Assembly (NCBI GenBank): GCA_021732405.1
Contig: JAKFVB010000036.1
Location: forward strand, 1-64,000
Reading direction: 5' to 3'
DNA: 64,000 nucleotides
Source: Methylotenera sp.
Lineage (GTDB): Bacteria; Pseudomonadota; Gammaproteobacteria; Burkholderiales; Methylophilaceae
Numbering within the stretch: position 1 is the first letter of the stretch; each line of letters begins with the position of its first letter. Shown in pieces: positions 1 to 8,805 of this stretch. The notes under the pieces are model-generated. The model worked only from the letters and a program-made list of their open reading frames with translations, did no database searches and had not been told where the DNA came from. The translations under genes and the position numbers were made by a program.

Positions 1-156
1 TGCGATTTCCCCTTAAAATTAAAATAAAACGAGTAATGTGTAGCAAAAGTAATATAGGGCTTAGCTTAAGCTGTTGTCAACGTTTTGTCATGGAATGCTA
101 TAAATAATTGTAAATTGATTACAATGCACTATTCACATGATTAACCCATCTCAATA

Positions 157-1650
157 ATGCAATTTTTTACCAGACTCCGTTTCGCTTTTCCTTACTTGTT
201 AGGCGCTTTTGCTGTTTTAGCATTTGCACCTTTTTACATCTTCCCTGCTGCGATATTGTCACTGGTTGGTATTATTTATTTATGGCTAAAAACAGACTCA
301 GCCAAATCTGCCTTTAAATTAGGCTTTCAATTTGGATTAGGTTTGTATGTTGTCGGTATTTATTGGATTTATATCAGCCTGCACGATTTTGGCGGCATGC
401 CTTGGTGGTTTGCAGGATTTGCTACCTTTTGCCTATGCGCTTTTATGGCGCTATTTGTGGGCTTGGTCGGTTATTTCAGCAAACGATTTGGCTTTTTAAT
501 CATCAGCGCGCCTGTTTTGTGGGGTTTATCTGATTGGGTACGTAGCTGGATTTTCACTGGTTTTCCATGGTTAACTTTGGGTTACAGTCAGGTTCCGCAT
601 AGCCCATTTGCAGGCTATATGCCAATTGTTGGCGTGTACGGCTTATCCGTTATTACTGCTTTTGTGGCGGCAATAATTGCGTGTTGGCTGGCAACGGCTA
701 ATCTTTCTAAGCTCTACAAGCGAAATGCAATTATCACTTTAGTGTTGATTATAGTCGCAGGCAATTTATTAAAAGCGGTTGAATGGTCAACGCCTATCGG
801 CAAACCAATCAACGCTACGCTCATACAAGGCAATATTGCGCAAGATACAAAATGGTCACCCGATACTGCGCAAAATACCATTAACACCTACATTAAAATG
901 GCAACAGCCAGCAAAGCGCAATTAATCGTGCTGCCAGAAACCGCGTTACCTGTGATTTCCAGCCGATTAGATGCAAGCATCACAGACACTTTAACCAATC
1001 ACGCCAAGCAAAATAATGGCGATATGATTGTGGGATTGGTTGAGTTAAATGAAAAAAGTGGTGAATATTTCAATAGCGCTTTTAGCTTTGGTACAGCGCC
1101 CACTCAAAGTTACGCTAAAAATCATCTAGTGCCATTTGGTGAATTTATTCCATTAAAACAAATATTTGGCTGGATTTACCGCGACTGGCTGAATATGCCG
1201 TTAAGCGACTTATCACGCGGCGGAGCGTATCAAACGCCGATGCAATTGGGTAATCAAAAAGTGGCGGTAAATGTTTGTTATGAAGATGTATTTGGTGAAG
1301 AAATCATTCAGCAATTACCTGCCGCCACGCTATTAGTGAATATTAGCAATGACGCATGGTATGGCAAATCGTACGCAGCAGACCAGCATATGCAATTTAG
1401 CCAAGCACGCGCATTAGAAACTGGGCGCATGATGCTACGCGCGACCAATACGGGGGCTACTGCGGCGATTGATACGCATGGTTATGTGATGGCGCATGCC
1501 CCACATGATGTAAAAACGACACTCAATGTGCAAGCACAAGGCTACTCAGGCATAACGCCTTATGTGCGCTGGGGCAATTGGCCATTTATTGTGTTTTGTT
1601 TTGGGGCTTTACTATTGCTACTTTGGCGAAAAAGAAGTTTTCTAAGGTAA
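157..1650 (+). CDS. lnt: Apolipoprotein N-acyltransferase
   Basis: Transfers the third acyl chain from phospholipid to the N-terminal cysteine of apolipoproteins at the periplasmic face of the inner membrane, the last step of lipoprotein maturation. The 497 residues give an N-terminal bundle of hydrophobic helices (about 1-205), a carbon-nitrogen hydrolase domain (about 215-460) and a final C-terminal membrane helix. The Glu-Lys-Cys triad of the family is visible: E261 in PETALP, K321 in AKNHLVPFGE and C374 in NVCYED. Length matches the family. The gene heads a co-directional run with glyQ, glyS, gmhB and plsC. The 156 bases upstream are AT-rich, with only a weak promoter candidate (TTGTCA at 74, TATAAA at 99, 19-base spacer). 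Confidence 0.96.
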   Translation: MQFFTRLRFAFPYLLGAFAVLAFAPFYIFPAAILSLVGIIYLWLKTDSAKSAFKLGFQFGLGLYVVGIYWIYISLHDFGGMPWWFAGFATFCLCAFMALFVGLVGYFSKRFGFLIISAPVLWGLSDWVRSWIFTGFPWLTLGYSQVPHSPFAGYMPIVGVYGLSVITAFVAAIIACWLATANLSKLYKRNAIITLVLIIVAGNLLKAVEWSTPIGKPINATLIQGNIAQDTKWSPDTAQNTINTYIKMATASKAQLIVLPETALPVISSRLDASITDTLTNHAKQNNGDMIVGLVELNEKSGEYFNSAFSFGTAPTQSYAKNHLVPFGEFIPLKQIFGWIYRDWLNMPLSDLSRGGAYQTPMQLGNQKVAVNVCYEDVFGEEIIQQLPAATLLVNISNDAWYGKSYAADQHMQFSQARALETGRMMLRATNTGATAAIDTHGYVMAHAPHDVKTTLNVQAQGYSGITPYVRWGNWPFIVFCFGALLLLLWRKRSFLR

Positions 1651-1681
1651 AATTAGACTTTTCGTTTAAGCAATATTAATC

Positions 1682-2620
1682 ATGGTATTGACCTTTCAGC
1701 AAATCATTTTAACTTTACAGCAATACTGGGATAAGCAAGGCTGTGCTTTGCTACAACCATACGATATGGAAGTCGGCGCAGGCACTTCGCATACGGCTAC
1801 ATTCTTGCGCGCACTAGGCCCTGAGCCTTGGAAAGCCGCCTATGTACAACCAAGCCGTCGCCCAAAAGATGGTCGTTATGGCGAAAACCCAAACCGATTG
1901 CAGCATTACTATCAGTACCAAGTGGTATTAAAACCCGCGCCATCTAATATTTTGGAGCTGTATTTGGGTTCACTGGAAGCGTTGGGTTTTGATTTAAAAC
2001 AAAATGATATCCGCTTTGTAGAGGACGACTGGGAAAACCCGACCTTGGGCGCATGGGGTTTGGGCTGGGAAGTCTGGCTCAATGGCATGGAAGTCACGCA
2101 ATTTACCTACTTCCAGCAAGTGGGTGGCATCAATTGCAAGCCAATCACGGGTGAAATTACTTACGGCTTAGAACGTTTAGCCATGTATTTGCAAGGCGTA
2201 GATAGCGTATACGATCTGCAATACTCTGAAAACGTAAAGTATGGCGATGTGTTCCACCAAAACGAGGTAGAGCAATCGACTTATAACTTTGAACATTCTG
2301 ATGTGGACTTTCTATTTACCGCTTTTATTGCGCATGAAAAACAAGCTACTAATTTAGTTGAACAAAAACTCGCCCTGCCCGCCTACGAACAAGTATTAAA
2401 AGCCGCGCATACCTTTAACTTGCTGGATGCGCGTGGCGCAATTAGCGTGACTGAGCGCGCTGCCTATATCGGAAAAATCCGCAATATCGCGCGTGCCGTT
2501 GCTGCTAGCTACCTTGATAGCCGCGCCAGATTAGGCTTCCCAATGGCGCCTAAGAATTGGGCAGATGAAGTATTAGCCGGTTTAGTAAAGTTAGAGTCAG
2601 CAAAGAAAGCAGTAGCATAA
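1682..2620 (+). CDS. glyQ: Glycine--tRNA ligase, alpha subunit
   Basis: Catalytic alpha subunit of the bacterial alpha2beta2 glycyl-tRNA synthetase; it forms glycyl-adenylate. The 312-residue protein starts [16 protein letters not shown] and carries the class II core with the typical stretch [19 protein letters not shown] near the N terminus. Length is close to the usual 300-odd residues. It begins 31 bases after lnt and is followed after 2 bases by glyS, the usual glyQS order, so the two subunits are almost certainly made from one transcript. Confidence 0.98.
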   Translation: MVLTFQQIILTLQQYWDKQGCALLQPYDMEVGAGTSHTATFLRALGPEPWKAAYVQPSRRPKDGRYGENPNRLQHYYQYQVVLKPAPSNILELYLGSLEALGFDLKQNDIRFVEDDWENPTLGAWGLGWEVWLNGMEVTQFTYFQQVGGINCKPITGEITYGLERLAMYLQGVDSVYDLQYSENVKYGDVFHQNEVEQSTYNFEHSDVDFLFTAFIAHEKQATNLVEQKLALPAYEQVLKAAHTFNLLDARGAISVTERAAYIGKIRNIARAVAASYLDSRARLGFPMAPKNWADEVLAGLVKLESAKKAVA

Positions 2621-2622
2621 GC

Positions 2623-4746
2623 ATGGAAAAGAATCCACATAATAAAAACCTATTGGTTGAACTGTTTGTTGAAGAGTTACCGCCAAAAGCCTTAAATAAA
2701 CTGGGTGAAGCTTTTTCAAGCGTGTTATTTGAATCGCTGAAAACACAGGGTTTGACTTTAGAAAATGCTGCTGTCACCGCTTTTGCAACGCCACGTCGTT
2801 TAGCTGCGCATATCAAATATGTAGCCGATAAAGCGGCTGACAAGCAGATATCACAAAAGCTGATGCCTGCCAATGTAGGCTTGGATGCCAATGGCAACGC
2901 TAGCCCAGCACTCATTAAAAAATTGCAAAGTTTAGGCGCAGATGCGTCTGCCGTTGCAAACCTTAAAAATGACAATAACACGCTGTTTTTAGATGTGCTA
3001 CAAGAAGGTGTGACCCTGCAAGATGGTTTGCAAAAAGCATTGAATGAAGCGATTGCTAAATTGCCCATTCCTAAAGTGATGACTTACCAATTGCATGAGA
3101 ATACGCAAAATCCGGGTTGGGAAAGTGTTAATTTTGTGCGTCCTGCACATGGTTTAGTCGCTATGCATGGCAGCAGTACTATCGCGGTAAGCGCGCTGGG
3201 CTTAAATGCCAGCAATATTACGCACGGTCACCGCTTTGAGGCAAAACAGCCTGTGATTACCATTAAGCATGCCGATAGCTATGAACAACAACTTTCAGAC
3301 GAAGGCGCCGTGATTGCCAGTTTTGCCAATAGAAAAGCTGAAATCGCAAACCAGTTAAATGCGGCCGCGGCTAAGCAAAACCTAAAACCGATTGAAGATG
3401 ACGCATTATTGGATGAAGTGACTGCCTTGGTAGAACGCCCGAATGTGCTGCTTGGCCAGTTTGAAGAGGTGTATTTAGAAGTGCCACAAGAGTGCTTGAT
3501 TTTAACCATGAAGGCGAATCAAAAATATTTTCCGCTTTTAGATACTAATGACAAACTCACCAATAAGTTTTTAATCGTTTCCAACATCTCGCCAAAAGAC
3601 CCAAGCGCACTGATTGGCGGCAATGAGCGCGTAGTGCGCCCACGCCTGGCAGATGCGAAATTCTTTTTTGATCAAGACCGTAAAAAGACATTGGAAAGCC
3701 GCATTGATGGTTTAGATAAAGTGGTTTATCACAATAAACTTGGTTCTCAAGCTAAGCGGAATGGTCGAGTAGCGAAAATTGCGCAATCTATTGTTGAGAA
3801 AATAAATCCATCTCTAACGCTAAAAGTTGTAAAAGCTGCACGAATATCTAAAGCAGACTTGTTAACTGACATGGTAAATGAGTTTCCTGAATTGCAGGGT
3901 ATTATGGGGCGTTATTATGCACAGCATGAAGGCTTAGATGATGATATTGCTTTTGCCATAGAGGATCATTATAAGCCGCGATTTTCTGGTGATGAATTGC
4001 CACGTGAAACGGTTGGCATCGTTTTAGCTTTAGCTGATAAGTTAGAAACCCTAGTTGGTTTATTCAGTATTGGCGAAAAACCTACTGGTGACAAAGATCC
4101 TTTTGCTCTCCGCAGACAAGCACTTGGTATTCTCAGAATAATAATAGAAGCGAAAATTCCACTCAGATTTGGCGATATTATTATTGATGCTTTATCCCCA
4201 TTTAATTTAAGCTTTGATGATCAAGTAAAAACTGCATCTGCTATTCGTGAGTTTTGTTTTGATCGTCTAAGTATAAGTCTTCGCGATTTAGGGGCAAGTC
4301 CACAAGAAATAGATGCAGTTTTGTCAATTGCACCTCAATTTTTAAGTGAAATTCCAGAGCGCTTGAACGCTGTTCATACCTTCTCAACCTTACCAGAAGC
4401 CCCCGCCCTAGCCGCTGCCAACAAGCGCGTCAGTAATATCTTGAAAAAAGTAGAAGGTGAAGTAAAAGCGGAAGTAAACGCAAACTTACTGCAAGAACCC
4501 GCCGAAATCGCCTTAAACACAGCGCTAAGCAAAGTAAAACCAGAAGCGGATAAGCTATTTGAAAGTGGCGATTACACTGGCTCGCTGAAAGCTTTGGCGG
4601 CATTAAAAGCACCTGTCGATGATTTCTTTGATAACGTGATGGTGAATGCAGATGACCCTGCGCTGAAGGCGAATCGCTTAGGCTTATTGGCGACATTGCA
4701 TCAAACCATGAATCGCGTGGCGGATTTATCTAAGCTGGCAAGTTAA
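2623..4746 (+). CDS. glyS: Glycine--tRNA ligase, beta subunit
   Basis: The beta subunit of tetrameric GlyRS binds and positions tRNA-Gly. The 707-residue protein starts MEKNPHNKNLLVELFVEELP, with the family's LxVELxxEELPP opening, and ends in an anticodon-binding-like helical domain (…DDFFDNVMVNADD…NRLGLL). It begins 2 bases after glyQ. The stretch from about 3736 to 4395 reads differently from its flanks: fewer GCG/GGC codons and more ATA, AGA, CTC and TCT. This suggests a recombined segment, although the frame is intact and the protein looks full length. Confidence 0.97.
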   Translation: MEKNPHNKNLLVELFVEELPPKALNKLGEAFSSVLFESLKTQGLTLENAAVTAFATPRRLAAHIKYVADKAADKQISQKLMPANVGLDANGNASPALIKKLQSLGADASAVANLKNDNNTLFLDVLQEGVTLQDGLQKALNEAIAKLPIPKVMTYQLHENTQNPGWESVNFVRPAHGLVAMHGSSTIAVSALGLNASNITHGHRFEAKQPVITIKHADSYEQQLSDEGAVIASFANRKAEIANQLNAAAAKQNLKPIEDDALLDEVTALVERPNVLLGQFEEVYLEVPQECLILTMKANQKYFPLLDTNDKLTNKFLIVSNISPKDPSALIGGNERVVRPRLADAKFFFDQDRKKTLESRIDGLDKVVYHNKLGSQAKRNGRVAKIAQSIVEKINPSLTLKVVKAARISKADLLTDMVNEFPELQGIMGRYYAQHEGLDDDIAFAIEDHYKPRFSGDELPRETVGIVLALADKLETLVGLFSIGEKPTGDKDPFALRRQALGILRIIIEAKIPLRFGDIIIDALSPFNLSFDDQVKTASAIREFCFDRLSISLRDLGASPQEIDAVLSIAPQFLSEIPERLNAVHTFSTLPEAPALAAANKRVSNILKKVEGEVKAEVNANLLQEPAEIALNTALSKVKPEADKLFESGDYTGSLKALAALKAPVDDFFDNVMVNADDPALKANRLGLLATLHQTMNRVADLSKLAS

Positions 4747-4757
4747 GGCAAACCGAC

Positions 4758-5315
4758 ATGAAACTGGTTATTTTAGATAGAGACGGCGTTATCAATCAAG
4801 ATTCTGCTAACTTTATCAAAAACCCAAATGAATGGATTCCGATTGCTGGCAGCCTTGAGGCGATTGCATTACTGAATCAATCAGGTTTTCGCGTCGCCTT
4901 GGCAACTAATCAAAGCGGCATTGCGCGCGGCTTGTTTGATATGGTGACGCTTAATGCCATTCACGACAAAATGCACCGCGCGTTGGCTTTGGTGGGCGGA
5001 CGTATTGACGCGCTATTTTATTGCCCACACGCAGCGGACGACCATTGCAATTGCCGCAAACCAAAAACGGGCATGATAGAAGATATTGGCCGCCGATTTT
5101 CGGTAGAGCTTGACGAAGTGTATGGCGTTGGCGATGCACACCGTGACTTAGTCGCTTTTGCCGATGCAGGCTGTAAACCGATTTTAGTTAAAACGGGTAA
5201 AGGTGAAGAAACGCTGGCTGAAGCAAGCCACTCTGACAAAATCTTGCCAAAAAACACCTTAGTTTTTGCTGATTTGGCCGAAGCAGTGCAACATATTATT
5301 ACTGAAGAGTACTAA
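4758..5315 (+). CDS. gmhB: D-glycero-beta-D-manno-heptose 1,7-bisphosphate 7-phosphatase
   Basis: HAD-family phosphatase that removes the 7-phosphate of heptose 1,7-bisphosphate in ADP-heptose synthesis for the LPS inner core. The 185-residue protein shows HAD motif I as DRDGVIN (D7 nucleophile, D9 acid/base). The GmhB-specific zinc-binding loop is C89-P-H91 followed by C97-N-C99. Motif IV is YGVGDAHRDL. It lies 11 bases after glyS and upstream of plsC; GmhB next to a PlsC acyltransferase is a common betaproteobacterial pairing of envelope genes. Confidence 0.93.
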   Translation: MKLVILDRDGVINQDSANFIKNPNEWIPIAGSLEAIALLNQSGFRVALATNQSGIARGLFDMVTLNAIHDKMHRALALVGGRIDALFYCPHAADDHCNCRKPKTGMIEDIGRRFSVELDEVYGVGDAHRDLVAFADAGCKPILVKTGKGEETLAEASHSDKILPKNTLVFADLAEAVQHIITEEY

Positions 5316-5364
5316 ATTAACACTTAAGTTAACACTTAAAAATAGTAAAAAACCGATTGATATA

Positions 5365-6072
5365 ATGCTACTTTTGCGCTCCGTACTCTTCTTTTTAGGC
5401 CAAGTGACTGCTGCGCCTATTTTTACTTTAGTGGCGTTTTTAGCACTGCCGCTTAATCCTATTACGCGCAATTACTTAATTTCTGGCTGGGCACGTAGTA
5501 TGATTTGGTGGCTGCGTATCACTTGCAATATTACCCACAAAATCAGCGGCTTAGAACATCTGCCAAGCACGCCTAGTATTATTTTATCTAAACACCAATC
5601 TGCATGGGAAACACTCGCATTTCAAGCGATTTTTCCTGAACAGTCTTATGTGATGAAGCGCGAATTATTGTGGATTCCTATATTCGGCTGGGGCTTAGCG
5701 ATGAGTTCGCCGATTGCCATTGACCGTAGCGCTGGCCGCGAGGCATTGAAAAAATTAGTTTCAAAAGGCAAAGATAGGCTCAGTAAGGGTTTATGGATAG
5801 TCATTTTTCCAGAGGGTACGCGCAAAGCGCCAGGTGAGCGCGGCAAATATCATATTGGCGGCGCATGGTTGGCCACACATACCAGCACGCAAATTGTGCC
5901 TGTTGCGCATAACGCAGGTGAGTTTTGGGCTAAGAACAGCTTTATTAAAAAACCAGGCCTGATTCAGATGCATATTGGGCCAGCCATACAAACAACCGGA
6001 TTAAAAGCAGATGCTGCGAATCAATTAGTTGAAGCGTGGATTGAAGCAGAAATGCTGGTGCTGAACCAATAA
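5365..6072 (+). CDS. plsC: 1-acyl-sn-glycerol-3-phosphate acyltransferase (PlsC family)
   Basis: Acylates lysophosphatidic acid to phosphatidic acid at the inner membrane. The ATG at 5365 gives 235 residues beginning MLLLRSVLFFLGQ, a membrane-anchoring helix. An earlier in-frame start at 5266 would overlap gmhB by 50 bases and add an unlikely polar leader, so I chose the later one. Motif I is KHQSAWETL (H-X4-E rather than H-X4-D, which I recall from betaproteobacterial homologues). Motif III is FPEGTR. The stop codon overlaps the start of the next gene by one base, suggesting coupling. Confidence 0.9.
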   Translation: MLLLRSVLFFLGQVTAAPIFTLVAFLALPLNPITRNYLISGWARSMIWWLRITCNITHKISGLEHLPSTPSIILSKHQSAWETLAFQAIFPEQSYVMKRELLWIPIFGWGLAMSSPIAIDRSAGREALKKLVSKGKDRLSKGLWIVIFPEGTRKAPGERGKYHIGGAWLATHTSTQIVPVAHNAGEFWAKNSFIKKPGLIQMHIGPAIQTTGLKADAANQLVEAWIEAEMLVLNQ

Positions 6073-6782
6073 TGGCGAATCAAATATTGACACTTGCCAA
6101 TGGTGAAACGATTTCTTATTTGCTAGAACATCGGCCGCGCCGCACCGTTGGGCTAAAAATTACGGCTGATGGCTTGGTGGTTCATGCCCCAAAGCGCATT
6201 TTTGCTTTTCAGCTTAATCAAATTTTGCAAGAAAAATCGGGCTGGATACTAAACAAATTGCAAGCACGCGCAGCTAATCAGGTAGCCGCGATTGAATGGG
6301 TAGATGGTGAACATTTGCTGTATTTAAGCCAAGATATTCAGCTAACTATTGTAAAAAATTCCAGCAACAAAGCCTTAGTTTTAGATGCCAACACATTAAT
6401 AATGGCAACCCCAACGCCAGATAATCATGCGCTGGTACACCGTAAAGTGGTGCATTGGTATCAAAAGCAAGCAATGGCAGATTTTGGCCGCCGATTAACT
6501 ATTTTAGCGGCTAAATTGGGTGTGCCAACGCCACCGTTAACGCTTTCTAACGCAAAATCACGCTGGGGTAGTTGCAATAGCCGTGGTGAAGTGCGGCTGA
6601 ACTGGCGCTTATTACAAGCGCCGCCGAACATTATTAATTATGTAATTTGCCACGAGTTAGCGCATTTAAAACAAATGAATCATTCCGCCAAGTTTTGGGC
6701 GGTGGTTGAAAGCTTGTTTCCCGATTACAAACAAGCCGAAAAAGCTTTGAAAGCGCTATCGCCGCAATTGCACCGCATGTAA
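6072..6782 (+). CDS. YgjP-like (DUF45/M48-type) metallopeptidase
   Basis: Predicted soluble zinc metallopeptidase of the DUF45/YgjP family; its substrate is not known to me. The 236-residue protein carries the zinc-binding HELAH motif at H194-E195-H198, with a third likely ligand at H204 in NHSAKFW. The family signature SRWGSCNSRG is at about 163-172. It has no signal peptide. The ATG overlaps the plsC stop (TAATG), so it is the last gene of the lnt-to-plsC run and ends before a strong bidirectional terminator. Confidence 0.88.
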   Translation: MANQILTLANGETISYLLEHRPRRTVGLKITADGLVVHAPKRIFAFQLNQILQEKSGWILNKLQARAANQVAAIEWVDGEHLLYLSQDIQLTIVKNSSNKALVLDANTLIMATPTPDNHALVHRKVVHWYQKQAMADFGRRLTILAAKLGVPTPPLTLSNAKSRWGSCNSRGEVRLNWRLLQAPPNIINYVICHELAHLKQMNHSAKFWAVVESLFPDYKQAEKALKALSPQLHRM

Positions 6783-6855
6783 ATTTACATTACCTGTAAT
6801 TTCGCATAAGAATTTTCTGCTAGCTTGATAAAGCAATCATCGTTGGTCAACATAA

Positions 6856-6878
6856 AAAAGGGGCTCAAAGCCCCTTTT
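6856..6878. terminator. Bidirectional rho-independent terminator
   Basis: A perfect 10-bp stem (AAAAGGGGCT / AGCCCCTTTT) with a CAA loop lies between two convergent genes. A-runs and T-runs on the two sides allow it to stop both the peptidase operon (plus) and the SCO1 gene (minus). Confidence 0.9.
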
Positions 6879-6887
6879 AATCTTTTA

Positions 6888-7493
6888 TTAATCTGTATTT
6901 TGCATTAATTTAGTCAGATCACTGGCAATATCAGCTGGTTTTTGACCATAATCCAAATAAAGTCTAATTTTTCCTTCTTTATCAAACACATACATACCCG
7001 CGCTATGGTCTATTGTGTAGTCAGTTTTGGCTTTATTTTCTACTTTTGAGTAATAAATTTTAAAGTTGCCTAATGTTTCGGCAGTCTCTTGCAAGCTACC
7101 CCATAAGCCAATAAAACGTGGGTCAAATGATGGAACAAATTGCGCCAACACCTCTTGCGTATCGCGCTGCGGATCTACAGTGACGAATATCACCTGCACT
7201 TCATCGGCTTTATTTCCCAATAACTTCATGGTTTGTTTCAAATCAACCATCGTTGTTGGGCAAACGTCTGGGCAATGCGTATAGCCAAAAAATAGCGTCA
7301 CTACCTTGCCTTTAAAATCACTCATGGTACGCATTTTGCCGTTGTGGTCTGTTAATGCTAATGGCTTAAGGAAATCTGCCCCTGTAATATCTGTGCCCAC
7401 AAAGCTTGCAGCTTTACTATCTGCGCCTGACTGGGCATTTGGGTTACAAGCACTTAAAAACAATACCAAGCCTGCTAATAATATTTTTTTCAT
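6888..7493 (-). CDS. SCO1/SenC/PrrC family copper chaperone lipoprotein
   Basis: Thioredoxin-fold protein used in CuA assembly of cytochrome c oxidase or as a periplasmic thiol-redox factor. The 201-residue protein has a lipoprotein signal with lipobox LSAC (C16). The copper-binding C74-P-D-V-C78 motif lies in GYTHCPDVCP and the distal ligand H163 in IDHSAGMYVF. All three metal ligands are present, so it should be functional. It is divergent from ilvE, with 119 bases between the two starts. No oxidase genes are in this window. Confidence 0.92.
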   Translation of the reverse strand: MKKILLAGLVLFLSACNPNAQSGADSKAASFVGTDITGADFLKPLALTDHNGKMRTMSDFKGKVVTLFFGYTHCPDVCPTTMVDLKQTMKLLGNKADEVQVIFVTVDPQRDTQEVLAQFVPSFDPRFIGLWGSLQETAETLGNFKIYYSKVENKAKTDYTIDHSAGMYVFDKEGKIRLYLDYGQKPADIASDLTKLMQNTD

Positions 7494-7612
7494 CGCTAAA
7501 ACTCCTATTAAACACTGTATTTTTTCAATATTTTGATTTTAACATGCATAGAGAAGTTCTCCCTTTAGTTTACAATAATGGTTTTGCAAAATTGATAGCT
7601 TTAAGGAATAGT

Positions 7613-8557
7613 ATGGCAAACCCAGCAGCAACTTCAGGCGGCATGGCAGACCGCGACGGCGTTATTTGGTATGACGGTAAAATGGTGAATTGGCGCGATG
7701 CCACTACCCACGTTTTAACACACACCTTGCACTACGGAATGGGCGTATTTGAAGGCGTGCGCGCATACAAAACTGATAAAGGTACTGCGATTTTCCGTTT
7801 GAAAGAACATACTGACCGCTTATTTAGAAGTGCGCATATCTTGGGCATGAAAATGCCATTTACCAAAGAAGAGCTGATGGAAGCGCAAAAAGCAGCGGTG
7901 CGTGAAAATAATCTGGAATCAGCCTATATGCGACCGATGGCGTTCTACGGCGCAGAGGCGATGGGCATTTCAGCTAAAACACTTTCAACGCATGTCATTG
8001 TTGCGGCTTGGAAATGGGGAGCGTATATGGGTCAAGAAGCACTGGATAACGGTATCCGTGTTAAAACCAGCTCGTTCTCACGCCATCATGTGAATATCAC
8101 CATGTGTAAAGCCAAAGCCAATGGCAACTATATGAACTCTATTCTGGCGCATCAAGAGGCAGCGCAAGATGGCTACGATGAAGCATTGCTATTAGACGTT
8201 GATGGCTTTGTTGCTGAAGGTTCTGGCGAAAATATCTTTATCGTGCGTAACGGCAAACTGTATACGCCTGATCTAACATCTGCTTTAGAAGGCATTACCC
8301 GCGACACTATCGTGCAATTAGCGGGTGAAATTGGTTTGCAAGTGATTGAAAAACGCATCACGCGCGATGAAGTGTATTCTGCAGACGAAGCCTTTTTTAC
8401 AGGCACTGCCGCAGAAGTAACGCCAATCCGTGAACTTGACCGCCGCAATATAGGCACTGGTACCGCTGGCCCTGTCACCAAGCAATTGCAAAAACTATTC
8501 TTTGATGTGGTTACTGGCAAATCTGCCAAGCATGCAGACTGGTTAACGCTAGTTTAA
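7613..8557 (+). CDS. ilvE: Branched-chain amino acid aminotransferase
   Basis: PLP-dependent class IV transaminase that makes Val, Leu and Ile from their 2-keto acids. The ATG at 7613 with AAGGA 7 bases upstream gives 314 residues starting MANPAATSGGMADRDGVIWY. The open frame extends back to 7406, but that extension runs into the divergent SCO1 gene. The stretch SSFSRHHVNITMCKAKANGN holds the catalytic lysine region, and FVAEGSGENIFIV is the class IV signature. It is followed after 35 bases by a zf-CHCC protein, an arrangement I associate with betaproteobacteria. Confidence 0.96.
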   Translation: MANPAATSGGMADRDGVIWYDGKMVNWRDATTHVLTHTLHYGMGVFEGVRAYKTDKGTAIFRLKEHTDRLFRSAHILGMKMPFTKEELMEAQKAAVRENNLESAYMRPMAFYGAEAMGISAKTLSTHVIVAAWKWGAYMGQEALDNGIRVKTSSFSRHHVNITMCKAKANGNYMNSILAHQEAAQDGYDEALLLDVDGFVAEGSGENIFIVRNGKLYTPDLTSALEGITRDTIVQLAGEIGLQVIEKRITRDEVYSADEAFFTGTAAEVTPIRELDRRNIGTGTAGPVTKQLQKLFFDVVTGKSAKHADWLTLV

Positions 8558-8592
8558 TTGTTAGAAAAGTCTAAGCAGAAGAAAGTATTTAA

Positions 8593-8781
8593 ATGTCAGA
8601 CGTTAAAGAGATAGAAGTCACCGCAAAAGACCTGCCCTTGCACTGCCCTACCAAAGAGGTAGCGCTTTGGGCAAGTCACCCGCGGGTATTTTTAGATGTT
8701 GCCGCAACAGGGCATGTTGCTTGCCCTTATTGCGGTACTCATTACAGATTAAAAGCAGGCGAAGTGATCTCGCATCACTAG
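8593..8781 (+). CDS. Zinc-finger (zf-CHCC, NDUFS6-like) protein
   Basis: Small 62-residue protein of the CHCC zinc-finger family, related to the mitochondrial complex I accessory subunit NDUFS6. Its bacterial role is not settled. The metal-binding residues visible are C18 (HCP), H30 (SHPRVFLDV), and C44 and C47 in ACPYCG, ending YRLKAGEVISHH. It lies in the ilvE transcription direction, 35 bases downstream, and 24 bases before the next gene. Confidence 0.88.
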   Translation: MSDVKEIEVTAKDLPLHCPTKEVALWASHPRVFLDVAATGHVACPYCGTHYRLKAGEVISHH

Positions 8782-8805
8782 TTTTAGTCTTCTCGCCATT
8801 CTTTT

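Noticed and set aside
2550-3068. 172-codon minus-strand open frame spanning glyQ/glyS
   Set aside because: Shadow frame of glyS with low-complexity Ser/Leu composition and no ribosome-binding site.
7406-7612. N-terminal extension of ilvE
   Set aside because: It overlaps the SCO1 gene and control region, whereas ATG 7613 has a good ribosome-binding site and matches the normal family start.
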